DNA of 9,609 nt from Chromatiales bacterium (GCA_024639625.1 JAHEIA010000071.1:1-9609), one strand, 5' to 3'; positions 1 through 7,450 are shown, counted from the first letter of the stretch. Notes: generated from the sequence alone by a model not told the origin. Translations and numbers: made by a program.

Positions 1-599
1 TGTATCAAGAGGTGCCGGAACTGGTGAGCCATCTGCACCTGCCGGTGCAGAGCGGGTCGGACCGGATCCTGGCGCAGATGAAACGGGGCCACACTGTCCT
101 GGAGTACAAGTCGAAGATTCGACGCCTGCGCGAGATTCGACCGGAGCTGTCGCTTTCCTCTGATTTCATCGTCGGTTTCCCCGGTGAGACGGAGGATGAT
201 TTTGCGCAAACCCTGAGTCTGATCGATGAGCTTGGCTTCGACCACTCCTTCAGTTTTATCTACAGCCCGCGGCCGGGCACGCCCGCGGCCGCGTTGCCGG
301 ACGATGTCGCGCGTTCGGTCAAGCAGGCGCGGCTGGCGAGTCTACAACAGCGGATCGATGCGATGTCGGCGGAGATCAGTGGCTCGATGATCGGAACCGT
401 ACAGCGGGTGCTGGTGGATCGACCATCGCGCAAGGACCCGAAACAGCTGGCTGGACGCACGGAGAACAATCGGGTGGTCAATTTCGACGGACCCGCGTCC
501 TTGCTCGGGCAGTTCGTCGATGTTTCGATTACGCAGGCGCTGCCGAATTCGCTGCGCGGGCGCCGGGTCGTCCCCCTCGCGGGGGCCCGGTCCGCGTGA
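1..599 (+). CDS. miaB: tRNA-2-methylthio-N6-dimethylallyladenosine synthase MiaB, C-terminal part
   Basis: MiaB is a radical-SAM iron-sulfur enzyme that adds a methylthio group to i6A37 of tRNAs reading UNN codons. The gene enters from the left; the reading frame begins with the codon at base 3, and 198 residues are visible. Seen: the conserved stretch [14 protein letters not shown] (residues 10-23 of the visible part), [16 protein letters not shown] (52-67) and [12 protein letters not shown] (85-96), all from the second half of the radical-SAM domain. A C-terminal TRAM-type RNA-binding domain follows (about 127-191). The N-terminal MTTase domain and the CxxxCxxC cluster motif lie outside the window. 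The paralogue RimO is the main alternative, but the sequence and the ybeZ-ybeY context favour MiaB. The stop is TGA at 597-599, and ybeZ follows 36 bases later, probably in the same operon. Confidence 0.96.
   Translation, partial: YQEVPELVSHLHLPVQSGSDRILAQMKRGHTVLEYKSKIRRLREIRPELSLSSDFIVGFPGETEDDFAQTLSLIDELGFDHSFSFIYSPRPGTPAAALPDDVARSVKQARLASLQQRIDAMSAEISGSMIGTVQRVLVDRPSRKDPKQLAGRTENNRVVNFDGPASLLGQFVDVSITQALPNSLRGRRVVPLAGARSA
563..590 (+). other. GC-only stem-loop at the 3' end of miaB
   Basis: CCGGG at 563-567 pairs with CCCGG at 586-590, and CCCCC at 572-576 pairs with GGGGG at 581-585. The loop is TCGC, and four unpaired bases (568-571) sit on the left side. The structure lies inside the last codons of miaB, just before its stop. 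No T-run follows, so it does not look like an intrinsic terminator. It could affect ribosome passage or mRNA stability between miaB and ybeZ, or be chance in GC-rich DNA. Confidence 0.4.
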
Positions 600-635
600 A
601 CCGCGCCCACTGATCCTCTGGCCTGGTAGCTACGC

Positions 636-1610
636 GTGGCAAGCAAACCCTCCGCTCTCGATCTCGAATTGTTGCCGGAAGACAACGAGTGCCTGGCGAA
701 TGTGTGTGGCCAGTTCGATGAACATCTGCGCCAGATCGAACGTCGCCTGGGCATAGAGATCAACAACCGGGGCAACCGGTTCCGTTTGCTAGGGGATCCA
801 CGCGCCATCGCGGCGGGTCGGCAGGTGCTGGAGGGACTGTACGCCGCGGCGGCAGAAGAGGCGCTGACTCCCCAGGGTGTGCATCTGTTTTTGCAGGAAT
901 CCGGCGTCGACGCCTTGCTCGACACAGCCCAGGAGCAGACGCCGGAAATCGTGATCAAGACCAAACGCGCCCTGATTCGGCCGCGGGGACCCAACCAGCA
1001 GGCCTACCTGAGCAGTATCCTGCAATCCGATGTCAACTTCGGTGTCGGCCCTGCTGGCACCGGCAAGACCTATCTCGCGGTGGCTTGCGCAGTCGAGGCC
1101 CTGGAGCGCGACTCCGTGCGCCGCGTTCTTCTGGTGCGCCCGGCCGTCGAGGCGGGGGAGCGTCTGGGCTTTCTGCCCGGCGATCTGGCACAAAAGATCG
1201 ACCCCTATCTGCGTCCTCTCTACGACGCCCTGTACGAGATGCTCGGCTTCGAGCGCGTTGCCAAGCTGATCGAGCGCAACGTGATCGAAGTGGCTCCTCT
1301 GGCCTACATGCGCGGCCGCACCCTGAATGATTCGTTCATCATCCTCGACGAGGCGCAGAACACGACGCCTGAGCAGATGAAGATGTTTCTCACGCGAATC
1401 GGTTTTGGCTCCACGGCGGTAATTACCGGGGACGTTACCCAGGTCGACCTGCCGCGGGGTCAGCAATCCGGCCTGCGCCAGGTGATCGAAGTGCTGAGCA
1501 AGGTCGAAGGGATCAGCTTTACGTTCTTCAACGCCCGGGACGTGGTGCGGCATCCCTTGGTGCAGCGTATCGTAGGGGCCTACGACACCTACGAGAACCG
1601 GCCCGAGTGA
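636..1610 (+). CDS. ybeZ: PhoH-family ATPase (YbeZ)
   Basis: Cytoplasmic PhoH-like P-loop ATPase of 324 residues, related to the C-terminal half of superfamily-1 RNA helicases. In E. coli YbeZ is linked with YbeY in rRNA and RNA metabolism; its exact reaction is not settled. Seen: an N-terminal nucleic-acid-binding-like region (about 20-75, containing NVCGQFDEHL), Walker A GPAGTGKT at 138-145, the conserved VLLVRPAVEAGERLGFLPGD (164-183), Walker B FIILDEAQN at 234-242, and the motif-III-like ITGDVTQVDLP (263-273). The start is GTG at 636: an in-frame TAG at 627-629 rules out anything further upstream, and the N-terminus matches the family. No clear Shine-Dalgarno sequence is visible. The stop overlaps the ybeY start by 4 bases (GTGA), which points to translational coupling. 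Confidence 0.96.
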   Translation: MASKPSALDLELLPEDNECLANVCGQFDEHLRQIERRLGIEINNRGNRFRLLGDPRAIAAGRQVLEGLYAAAAEEALTPQGVHLFLQESGVDALLDTAQEQTPEIVIKTKRALIRPRGPNQQAYLSSILQSDVNFGVGPAGTGKTYLAVACAVEALERDSVRRVLLVRPAVEAGERLGFLPGDLAQKIDPYLRPLYDALYEMLGFERVAKLIERNVIEVAPLAYMRGRTLNDSFIILDEAQNTTPEQMKMFLTRIGFGSTAVITGDVTQVDLPRGQQSGLRQVIEVLSKVEGISFTFFNARDVVRHPLVQRIVGAYDTYENRPE

Positions 1611-2065
1611 GTATCCGGGTGCAACTCCAGTACGGGGCCGTCGAGCGCGACGCGGTACCCGAAGCGGCGCACTTCCGGCGCTGGGTGACGGCGGCTCTCG
1701 AAGGCCGCCGTGACAGTGGAGAGGTGGTGATACGGTTGGTTGACGAAGCGGAAAGTGAACAATTGAACCAGACCTTTCGTCATAAAACGGGTTCCACGAA
1801 TGTCCTGTCCTTTCCCTTTCACGCCCCGCCGCCCGTGGTGTCGGAGCTGATCGGCGATCTGGCGATCTGTGTCCCGCTGGCGCGATCCGAGGCGCGGCAG
1901 CTCGCTAAGGACGAACTGGCGCACTGGGCTCACCTAGTCGTGCACGGGGTCCTGCATCTGCTGGGATTCGACCATCAAAACGAGGCCGACGCCCGCCGGA
2001 TGGAAGGTCTCGAGAGCGAACTGCTGTCGGCTCTCGGTTTTCCCGACCCTTATCGAGACACGTGA
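1607..2065 (+). CDS. ybeY: Endoribonuclease / rRNA maturation factor YbeY
   Basis: YbeY is a small zinc metalloprotein (UPF0054) needed for 16S rRNA 3'-end maturation, 70S ribosome quality control and small-RNA metabolism in the cytoplasm. The product has 152 residues, close to the usual size of about 155. Seen: the signature HGVLHLLGFDH, giving zinc ligands H113, H117 and H123 (HxxxHxxxxxH), and upstream the family block FRHKTGSTNVLSFPF (57-71) containing the conserved arginine R58, followed by GDLAIC (83-88). The start is GTG at 1607, sharing bases with the ybeZ stop, so translation is probably coupled. In many relatives corC/ybeX follows directly; here lnt follows after 100 bases. Confidence 0.96.
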   Translation: MSIRVQLQYGAVERDAVPEAAHFRRWVTAALEGRRDSGEVVIRLVDEAESEQLNQTFRHKTGSTNVLSFPFHAPPPVVSELIGDLAICVPLARSEARQLAKDELAHWAHLVVHGVLHLLGFDHQNEADARRMEGLESELLSALGFPDPYRDT

Positions 2066-2165
2066 CCCCACGGCCGCGGCGCGAACCAGCGCGTATGAGA
2101 CCCGGTGTGGAACTTCGGCCAAGCCGATCTGGGGTGCGCGGCTCGCCTGTTATCGAACCAGTTCC

Positions 2166-3677
2166 ATGAGTAAGCGGCTCGAATGGTTGTCGCAGCAACG
2201 CTTGGCATTCGTTTGCCTGGTTGCCGGTGCGTTGACGACGCTGGCCTTCGCACCCTTCGATTTTCCTCCCATCGCGCTGCTGACCTTGCTGGTACTGTTT
2301 CGCTGTTGGCAGTTGGGTGGTCGCCGATGGGCATTCTTCTACGGATGGTCGTTTGGTGTGGGGCTGCTCGGCTTCGGCGTCTTCTGGCTTCACGTCAGTA
2401 TCAATCAGTTCGGCAATCTGGGTCTGTCGGCCGCCATGCTGATCACGCTGGCCTTCGTCTTGTCCCTGAGCGCCTTGTTCGGCGTCGCCGGTTGGCTTGC
2501 CGAGCGCATCGCTGGTGAAGCCCTGGCACCGAGGCTGCTTCTGGTTTACCCCGCGGTGTGGGTCTTTAGCGAGTGGTTTCGCGGTTGGTTCCTGACCGGT
2601 TTTCCCTGGCTGGCCCTCGGCTACTCACAGATCGACACGCTGCTCGCCGGCCTGGCTCCCCTCTTGGGGGTCTACGGGGTTAGCTGGGCCGTCGCATTGA
2701 GCGCCGGGCTGCTGCTCTTTATCTGGCTCGCGCCGGGGCGGCCGCGTGCCTTGGGCGCGCTCGCGTTGCTCGGTATCTGGGGCTTGGCTGCCCTGGCCGG
2801 TGGCCAGGCGTGGAGCGAACCCGTTGGCCCGCCGCTCCAGGTGAGCCTGGTGCAGGGCAACGTGAAGCAGGAGATGAAGTGGCGGCCCGAGCAGCTTTGG
2901 CCGACGCTCGAGCTCTACCGGGACCTTACCCGTAGTCACTGGGCGAGCGATCTGATCGTCTGGCCGGAGACCGCGGTGCCCGCGCTCTACCGCGAGGTGG
3001 ACGATGAGTACCTGGCGCCCCTCGAGGCGGAGGCCAGGGAGCACGCTTCTTCCCTGCTGCTGGGGATTCCGGTGCGCGAGGGGTCGCCGCCTCGCTACTA
3101 CAATGCGATGCTGAGTCTGGGAGCGGAGCGCAGCGTCTACTTCAAAAGGCACCTGGTGCCTTTTGGAGAATACCTGCCTCTGAAGGGACTGCTGCAGCCG
3201 ATGCTTACTTGGCTACGGATCCCGATGTCCGACTTCAGCCGCGGCCGCGCGGAAAAACCCTTAGTCCAGGCGGCGGGACATGCTGTGGGGATCACGATCT
3301 GCTACGAGGATGCCTTCGGTGAGGAAGTCATCGAGGCCTTGCCCGAGGCTGCCTTCCTGGTGAATGCGAGCAATGATGGCTGGTTCGGCGATTCCCTTGC
3401 GCCCCACCAGCATCTACAGATCGCCCGCATGCGCGCCCGCGAAACCGGGCGCTATCTGCTGCGCTCCACCAACACGGGGATTTCGGCGGTTATCGGGCCG
3501 GCGGGTGAACTGCTTGCAACCTCGCCGGCATTTGCGCAACACGTGCTCAGCGCGGAGATCCAGCCGCGACAGGGGATGTCTCCCTATGCACGGTTCGGCA
3601 ACCTGGGGGTGCTGCTGCTGGTTGCCCTGGCCGTGCTCCTGAGCGTCGTTCTCGCGTTGCGTGACCGGTCCTCCTAG
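2166..3677 (+). CDS. lnt: Apolipoprotein N-acyltransferase Lnt
   Basis: Lnt transfers an acyl chain from a phospholipid to the N-terminal cysteine of apolipoproteins in the inner membrane, the last step of lipoprotein maturation. The product has 503 residues (E. coli 512). Seen: six or so hydrophobic segments in the first 210 residues (for example 14-46, 58-76, 88-110, 124-138, 160-188, 196-212), a periplasmic nitrilase-like domain from about 225 to 470, and a last membrane segment near 479-498. The nitrilase triad is present: E268 in WPETAVP, K327 in YFKRHLVPFGEYLP and C379 in ITICYED; E335 is also conserved. The start is ATG at 2166 with no strong Shine-Dalgarno sequence. The C-terminus converges on rpoH. 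Confidence 0.96.
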   Translation: MSKRLEWLSQQRLAFVCLVAGALTTLAFAPFDFPPIALLTLLVLFRCWQLGGRRWAFFYGWSFGVGLLGFGVFWLHVSINQFGNLGLSAAMLITLAFVLSLSALFGVAGWLAERIAGEALAPRLLLVYPAVWVFSEWFRGWFLTGFPWLALGYSQIDTLLAGLAPLLGVYGVSWAVALSAGLLLFIWLAPGRPRALGALALLGIWGLAALAGGQAWSEPVGPPLQVSLVQGNVKQEMKWRPEQLWPTLELYRDLTRSHWASDLIVWPETAVPALYREVDDEYLAPLEAEAREHASSLLLGIPVREGSPPRYYNAMLSLGAERSVYFKRHLVPFGEYLPLKGLLQPMLTWLRIPMSDFSRGRAEKPLVQAAGHAVGITICYEDAFGEEVIEALPEAAFLVNASNDGWFGDSLAPHQHLQIARMRARETGRYLLRSTNTGISAVIGPAGELLATSPAFAQHVLSAEIQPRQGMSPYARFGNLGVLLLVALAVLLSVVLALRDRSS

Positions 3678-3714
3678 CGCACTCCGCTCGAGAGGGACTC
3701 GCGTGCATTCTTGA
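3678..3714. other. Convergent lnt/rpoH junction
   Basis: These 37 bases separate the lnt stop from the rpoH stop. Only short, mismatched complementary pieces are present, and neither strand has a T-run, so I see no convincing intrinsic terminator for either gene. The two transcripts may run into each other, or termination may be Rho-dependent. Confidence 0.4.
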
Positions 3715-4566
3715 TCAGGCGGCGAGCTGCCCCTTGAGCTTGCTCATGGCGTTTTTCTCGATCTGCCGGATGCGCTCGGCGGATACGCCGAATTGATCCG
3801 CAAGTTCGTGCAGGGTTTGCTTCTCCTCACCCAGCCAGCGGGCCTGAAGAATGGCGCGGCTTCGATCGTCGAGCCGTGCCAACGCCGCGTAGAGACGCTC
3901 CCGTTGCGCGCTTTCGCTGTCCTCACGCTCCAACAGCGCACCCGGCTCGGTGCTGTTGTCGGCAAGGTAGGTGGCCGGGGCGACTGCGCGGCGGTCCTCG
4001 TCGTCCCCCTCTTGAATGTCGAATGCGACGTCCTGGTTGCTTAGCCGCGCTTCCATCTCCATCACAGTCTCGGGTTTTACGCCGAGCTGCTGCGCCACAT
4101 CTTCGACCTCCGCCTTGGAAAACCATCCGAGGCGCTTCTTCGAGCTGCGCAGGTTGAAAAACAGCTTGCGCTGCGCCTTGGTGGTGGCGATTTTCACGAT
4201 CCGCCAGTTACGCAGGATATATTCGTGCATTTCGGCACGGATCCAATGCACCGCAAAGGAAACCAGGCGCACACCCATCTCCGGATCGAACCGGCGGACC
4301 GCCTTCATGAGGCCGATCGTGCCCTCCTGCACCAAGTCCGGGAGCGGTAATCCGTAGCCGGAATAGCCCCGGGCGATGCGCACGACGAAGCGCAGGTGCG
4401 ACAATACCAGCGTACGCGCGGCTCGCAGGTCGCCGTGCTCGCGCAGACGCTCCGCTAACGACCGCTCTTCGTCCGCGCTCAGCATCGGGACCTGATGGGC
4501 GGCGTTGATGTAGGCCTCGATGCTTCCAGTCGGCAGGATCCCGCTCAACGCAAGTTCTTTGCTCAT
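3715..4566 (-). CDS. rpoH: Heat-shock sigma factor RpoH (sigma-32)
   Basis: Alternative sigma factor that directs RNA polymerase to heat-shock promoters such as those of chaperones and ATP-dependent proteases. The product has 283 residues (E. coli 284). Seen: sigma region 1.2 (about 15-45), the core-binding region 2.2 helix [19 protein letters not shown] (77-95), region 2.3/2.4 with [18 protein letters not shown] (108-125), the diagnostic RpoH box QRKLFFNLR (132-140), and a region 4 helix-turn-helix ending [21 protein letters not shown] (254-274). The start is ATG at 4564-4566 with GAGGA at 4575-4579, 8 bases upstream. It is the last gene of the ftsY-ftsE-ftsX-rpoH series but has its own promoter-like sequence. 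RpoH is often controlled by mRNA structure; I cannot establish a thermosensor here. Confidence 0.98.
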   Translation of the reverse strand: MSKELALSGILPTGSIEAYINAAHQVPMLSADEERSLAERLREHGDLRAARTLVLSHLRFVVRIARGYSGYGLPLPDLVQEGTIGLMKAVRRFDPEMGVRLVSFAVHWIRAEMHEYILRNWRIVKIATTKAQRKLFFNLRSSKKRLGWFSKAEVEDVAQQLGVKPETVMEMEARLSNQDVAFDIQEGDDEDRRAVAPATYLADNSTEPGALLEREDSESAQRERLYAALARLDDRSRAILQARWLGEEKQTLHELADQFGVSAERIRQIEKNAMSKLKGQLAA

Positions 4567-4577
4567 TCGGAAATTCC

Positions 4578-4592
4578 TCAGTATTTCAGTAT
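4578..4592 (-). repeat. 7-bp direct repeat in the rpoH leader
   Basis: On the - strand the heptamer ATACTGA occurs twice with one base between (4592-4586 and 4584-4578), giving an 8-base period. It lies between the predicted -10 box and the rpoH ribosome binding site and runs into the latter. It could be an operator half-site pair, a leader RNA element or chance. Confidence 0.35.
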
Positions 4593-4599
4593 GGAATTA

Positions 4600-4629
4600 A
4601 GTCTACCATCTTTTTTTCGCCCGTGCCAA
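4600..4629 (-). promoter_or_regulatory. Predicted sigma-70-type promoter of rpoH
   Basis: Read on the - strand: -35 box TTGGCA (4629-4624, 5 of 6 bases of TTGACA), an 18-base spacer containing an A7 tract, and -10 box TAGACT (4605-4600, 4 of 6). Transcription would begin near 4593, leaving a leader of about 27 bases before the rpoH ATG. This would let rpoH be expressed apart from ftsYEX. Confidence 0.5.
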
Positions 4630-4701
4630 GCGCCTGCGGACCTGATCCTGATCCAAGGCCAAAGCGCGTCGCCAACCCGCGATCGGGTGCCGGTACCTCA
4701 G

Positions 4702-4737
4702 GCTCTTGCTATAAGAGCACAAATCCGGGCAATTTGT
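4702..4737 (-). other. Two adjacent perfect inverted repeats after ftsX
   Basis: On the - strand, starting 15 bases after the ftsX stop, ACAAAT (4737-4732) pairs with ATTTGT (4724-4719) across a 7-base loop. Immediately after, GCTCTT (4718-4713) pairs with AAGAGC (4707-4702) across a 5-base loop. Both stems are perfect 6-mers and directly abut each other. No T-run follows, so neither is a classical terminator. Possible roles are mRNA 3'-end protection, attenuation between ftsX and rpoH, or protein binding. Confidence 0.45.
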
Positions 4738-4740
4738 TCC
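4712..4740 (-). promoter_or_regulatory. Weak sigma-E-like promoter candidate upstream of rpoH
   Basis: GGAACAA (4740-4734) resembles the sigma-E -35 element GGAACTT, and TCTTA (4716-4712) weakly resembles the -10 element TCTGA, with 17 bases between. E. coli rpoH does have a sigma-E-dependent promoter, which is why I looked. The match is partial and overlaps the inverted repeats, so this is only a candidate. Confidence 0.18.
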
Positions 4741-4751
4741 GCCCCCGGGAA

Positions 4752-5702
4752 TCAGCGAGGCTCGATGCGGTCCAAGTGGCGTCCGACGGCGAGCCAGGAG
4801 CCCCCCCAGCCGACCAACGCACCGGTCAAGGTCAACTTCAGGAGGATGAGCGGTCCTGTGCCGAAGGCCAGATTACTGTCGTAGAGCCCGGCCAGGCGCT
4901 GGACCGGTCCGGCGAGCGCCCAGAGGGAGAGCGTGACCAAGACCCAAGCGATCAAGCCGCCGAACAGCCCGTACCAGAACCCGCCATAGAGGAACGGGCG
5001 GCGGACAAAGGAGTCCGTTGCCCCGACCAGCTTGCTGACCTCGATTTCCGCATGTCGGCTCTCGATCTCGAGCCGGACGGTATTGCCGACGATCAGCAGC
5101 ACCGCAAGCCCGAGGAGCACGCCGATCACCGCGACCGCGCGCACCGCGATGTCCATGATGGCGTGGAAACGCCGCACCCACTGCAGGTCTACTTGCACCA
5201 ATTCGACCTCTGCGCGGCTGCGCAATTGCTCGGCGAACGCCTCCACCCGCGATGGCGCGGCTAGCGATGCTGCGGTTTCCACAATCAACACTCCGGGCAG
5301 CGGGTTTTCCTCGAGGGCGTCGAAGGCGCCACCGAATCCGCTGAACTGTCGGAACTCCTGTAGCGCTTGTTCCGGCGACAGCACCTGGACCCCGTCGACC
5401 TCAACCGCCTGCCGCAGCTCGGCCGCAAGTTGGCTGCGCTGCTCAGCATCCACTTCCGAGCGCAGGAAGACGGAAACGCTGGGCGCGCCGGAGAATCCTG
5501 AGCCAAATTGCTGGATGTGGTGAACCACCAGGTAGAGCCCTGCCGGAAAGGCAAGAGCGATCCCGATGACGCAGACTGTCATCAATGTGGACAGGGGGGA
5601 TCGCACCAAGCGGCCCAAGCTGGCTAGCGCCACCTGGGCGTGGCGCGCGACCCAGGTGCCGGCGCCCTGGTAGCTTGCACGGAGATGTCGTCCCAGGGTC
5701 AT
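4752..5702 (-). CDS. ftsX: Cell division protein FtsX
   Basis: FtsX is the inner-membrane subunit of the FtsEX complex, which at the septum activates peptidoglycan hydrolases (in E. coli through EnvC) and couples divisome assembly to constriction. The product has 316 residues (E. coli 352; the difference is mainly a shorter cytoplasmic N-terminus). Seen: a first membrane segment at about 40-60, a periplasmic domain (about 61-185) with SVSVFLRSEVD and the loop FSGFGGAFDALEENPLPGVL, a second membrane segment at 186-208, a cytoplasmic coupling region RLEIESRHAEIEVSKLVGAT (210-229), and further membrane segments at about 236-264 and 284-306. The ATG at 5700-5702 overlaps the ftsE stop (ATGA), so translation is probably coupled. 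Confidence 0.96.
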   Translation of the reverse strand: MTLGRHLRASYQGAGTWVARHAQVALASLGRLVRSPLSTLMTVCVIGIALAFPAGLYLVVHHIQQFGSGFSGAPSVSVFLRSEVDAEQRSQLAAELRQAVEVDGVQVLSPEQALQEFRQFSGFGGAFDALEENPLPGVLIVETAASLAAPSRVEAFAEQLRSRAEVELVQVDLQWVRRFHAIMDIAVRAVAVIGVLLGLAVLLIVGNTVRLEIESRHAEIEVSKLVGATDSFVRRPFLYGGFWYGLFGGLIAWVLVTLSLWALAGPVQRLAGLYDSNLAFGTGPLILLKLTLTGALVGWGGSWLAVGRHLDRIEPR

Positions 5703-6376
5703 ACGCGCTGCCGCTCACCTGTGTCCGCCGCGAGACGGGTGTGATCCAAGGTCAACACCCGGTGGCGCAGAGTGGAGATCAAGCTAATGTCATGGGTGGC
5801 GATGAGCAGCGTGACGCCCACCTGATTGAACTGTTCGAATAGCCGCATGATCTCTAACGACAGCTCCGGATCAAGGTTGCCGGTCGGCTCGTCCGCGAGC
5901 ACTACCGGTGGGCGGCTGACGACGGCGCGAGCGATGCCGACGCGTTGCTGCTCGCCTCCGGAAAGGGTGATGGGAAGCGCCTTGTCCTTCTTCAATAGGC
6001 CTACCTTATCCAGGGCGGCGCGCACCCGGCGCTGGACCTCCTTGTGTCGCAGCCCGGCGACCACCAGGGGCAGCGCAACGTTGTCGAAGACCGTTCGGTC
6101 GTGAAGCAGTCGATGGTCCTGGAAGATCATGCCGACTTCTCGGCGGTGTGCGGCGACCAGCCTCCGGGGCAGCCGGGCCAAGTTGCGCCCGTTGACCCGC
6201 ACTTGTCCGCGGCTACAGCGCTCGAGCAGGGCAATCAGGCGTAACAGGGTACTCTTGCCGGCGCCCGAATGGCCAGTGAGGAACGCCATCTCGCCGGCGG
6301 CGATGCGGAAGCTGACGTCGATGAGCCCCTCGCGGCCCCCTGGGTAGCGCTTGCTGGCATGTTCGAACTCAATCAC
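5699..6376 (-). CDS. ftsE: Cell division ATP-binding protein FtsE
   Basis: FtsE is the cytoplasmic ABC-type ATPase that partners with FtsX; ATP hydrolysis is transmitted through FtsX to septal amidase activators. The product has 225 residues (E. coli 222). Seen: Walker A GHSGAGKS (35-42), Q-loop FQDH with Q86, signature LSGGEQQR (138-145), Walker B VVLADE (158-163) with catalytic E163, and H-loop H195 in ATHD. The FtsE-typical [18 protein letters not shown] is intact. I chose GTG at 6374-6376 because the product then begins [11 protein letters not shown], matching the E. coli start MIRFEHVSKAY. A longer open frame upstream reaches 6475, but it overlaps ftsY and adds 33 low-complexity residues. 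The start lies 25 bases after the ftsY stop with no clear Shine-Dalgarno sequence, so it probably depends on ftsY translation. Confidence 0.96.
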   Translation of the reverse strand: MIEFEHASKRYPGGREGLIDVSFRIAAGEMAFLTGHSGAGKSTLLRLIALLERCSRGQVRVNGRNLARLPRRLVAAHRREVGMIFQDHRLLHDRTVFDNVALPLVVAGLRHKEVQRRVRAALDKVGLLKKDKALPITLSGGEQQRVGIARAVVSRPPVVLADEPTGNLDPELSLEIMRLFEQFNQVGVTLLIATHDISLISTLRHRVLTLDHTRLAADTGERQRV

Positions 6377-6401
6377 GGCGGATAGGGACGCGGTGGACCG
6401 G

Positions 6402-7376
6402 TCAGCGCTCGAACAGCGCTGCGACGAACTCCTCCGCATCGAAGGCGCGCAGGTCGTCGATGCCTTCCCCAACACCGATGAAGCGGATGGGCAGGTGCAG
6501 CCGCTCGGCGATCGCGAAAACCACGCCCCCTCTCGCGGTTCCGTCCAGCTTGGTCAGGATGATGCCGGTAAGACCCACTGCGCGATGGAACTCCTCGGCC
6601 TGGCTGATGGCGTTTTGCCCGGTTCCCGCATCAACCACCAGCAACACCTCGTGGGGGGCGTCCGGGTCGATCTTCTTCATGACCCGGGCGATCTTGGCCA
6701 GCTCGTCCATCAGGTTGGTCTTGGTGTGCAGGCGACCCGCGGTATCTGCGATCAATACGTCCATCTTGCGTGCGGTAGCGGCTTGCAGCGCGTCATAGAC
6801 GACGGAAGCGGAATCCGCGCCGGACTGCTGTGCGATCACCGCTACGTTGTTGCGCTCGCCCCAGGCCTGCAACTGCTCTACAGCCGCCGCGCGGAAGGTG
6901 TCGCCTGCGGCCAGCATCACCGACCGGCCTTCGCCCTGCAGGCGCTTTGCGATCTTGCCGATCGTCGTGGTCTTGCCCGCGCCGTTGACCCCGACCATGA
7001 GCAAGACCACCGGTTTGTCGCCGCGCGGCGGGAGCGGCTTGGATGGGTTGCCGTTCAGGATCTCAGACAGCTGCTGCTTGAGCACGCCGCTAAGGGCCTG
7101 TGGATCTGCCAGCTGCTTGCGCCTGACCCGCCCGGATAGGTCATCGATGATCCGTGTGGTAGCCTCTACTCCCACGTCGGCAGTGAGCAGCAGGGTCTCG
7201 AGCTCTTCCAGCAGGTCGGCGTCGATCTCCTTCTTGCCAAGGACCAACTGACCCAGCCGATCGCTCAGGTTGCGGCGAGTCTTCTCCAGACGACTCTTCA
7301 GGCGCGAGAAAAGCCCGCGCCGCTCGGCTTCTGTCTGGTCTTTTTCTGGTTGCCATTTACTGCTTTTTCGGAACAT
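6402..7376 (-). CDS. ftsY: Signal recognition particle receptor FtsY
   Basis: FtsY is the SRP receptor GTPase: it docks with Ffh-bound ribosomes and delivers nascent membrane proteins to the translocon. The product has 324 residues, much shorter than E. coli FtsY (497), because the long acidic A domain is absent; only about 20 basic or polar residues precede the NG core. Seen: helical N domain (about 22-105), G1 GVNGAGKTTT (129-138), the SRP-GTPase box DTFRAAA (159-165), G3 DTAGR (211-215), G4 TKLD (275-278) and closing motif GVGEGIDDLRAFD (301-313). The start is ATG at 7374-7376 with AGGAAG centred about 12 bases upstream. First gene of the - strand operon, directly followed by ftsE. Confidence 0.97.
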   Translation of the reverse strand: MFRKSSKWQPEKDQTEAERRGLFSRLKSRLEKTRRNLSDRLGQLVLGKKEIDADLLEELETLLLTADVGVEATTRIIDDLSGRVRRKQLADPQALSGVLKQQLSEILNGNPSKPLPPRGDKPVVLLMVGVNGAGKTTTIGKIAKRLQGEGRSVMLAAGDTFRAAAVEQLQAWGERNNVAVIAQQSGADSASVVYDALQAATARKMDVLIADTAGRLHTKTNLMDELAKIARVMKKIDPDAPHEVLLVVDAGTGQNAISQAEEFHRAVGLTGIILTKLDGTARGGVVFAIAERLHLPIRFIGVGEGIDDLRAFDAEEFVAALFER

Positions 7377-7421
7377 AAAAAACGGCTTCCTGCGCTGCGG
7401 TTGAACCTCACACGGCGCGGT

Positions 7422-7450
7422 CTGTCAGTAGTGTGTACAACGGGTAGAAT
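7422..7450 (+). promoter_or_regulatory. Predicted sigma-70-type promoter of the M16 peptidase operon
   Basis: A -35 box CTGTCA (7422-7427, 4 of 6 bases) and a -10 box TAGAAT (7445-7450, 5 of 6) are separated by the ideal 17 bases. Transcription would begin near 7457, giving a leader of about 127 bases that contains the stem-loop at 7472-7509. Confidence 0.45.

Noticed and set aside
260..1553. Two open frames of about 250 codons on the - strand (260-994 and 789-1553)
   Set aside because: They lie opposite miaB and ybeZ, which have intact family motifs; their products are rich in R, S, Q and H and resemble nothing I know.
2066..2165. Remnant of corC or a small gene in the ybeY-lnt gap
   Set aside because: The frames contain stops and no CBS- or CorC-like residues; the longest open piece (from GTG 2105) has 22 codons and runs into lnt.
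3678..3714. Bidirectional terminator between lnt and rpoH
   Set aside because: The arms are short and mismatched and no T-run is present on either strand.
4603..4630. Sigma-54 promoter before rpoH, suggested by TTGGCACG
   Set aside because: The required TTGC element is absent at the right distance; A-rich sequence follows instead. The sigma-70 reading fits better.
4640..4653. Short tandem repeat GGATCAGGATCAGG on the - strand
   Set aside because: Only two copies of a 6-base unit, easily chance, and not placed at a promoter element.
6377..6475. 33-residue N-terminal extension of FtsE
   Set aside because: It would overlap the end of ftsY, is low-complexity, and the family starts exactly at [11 protein letters not shown].
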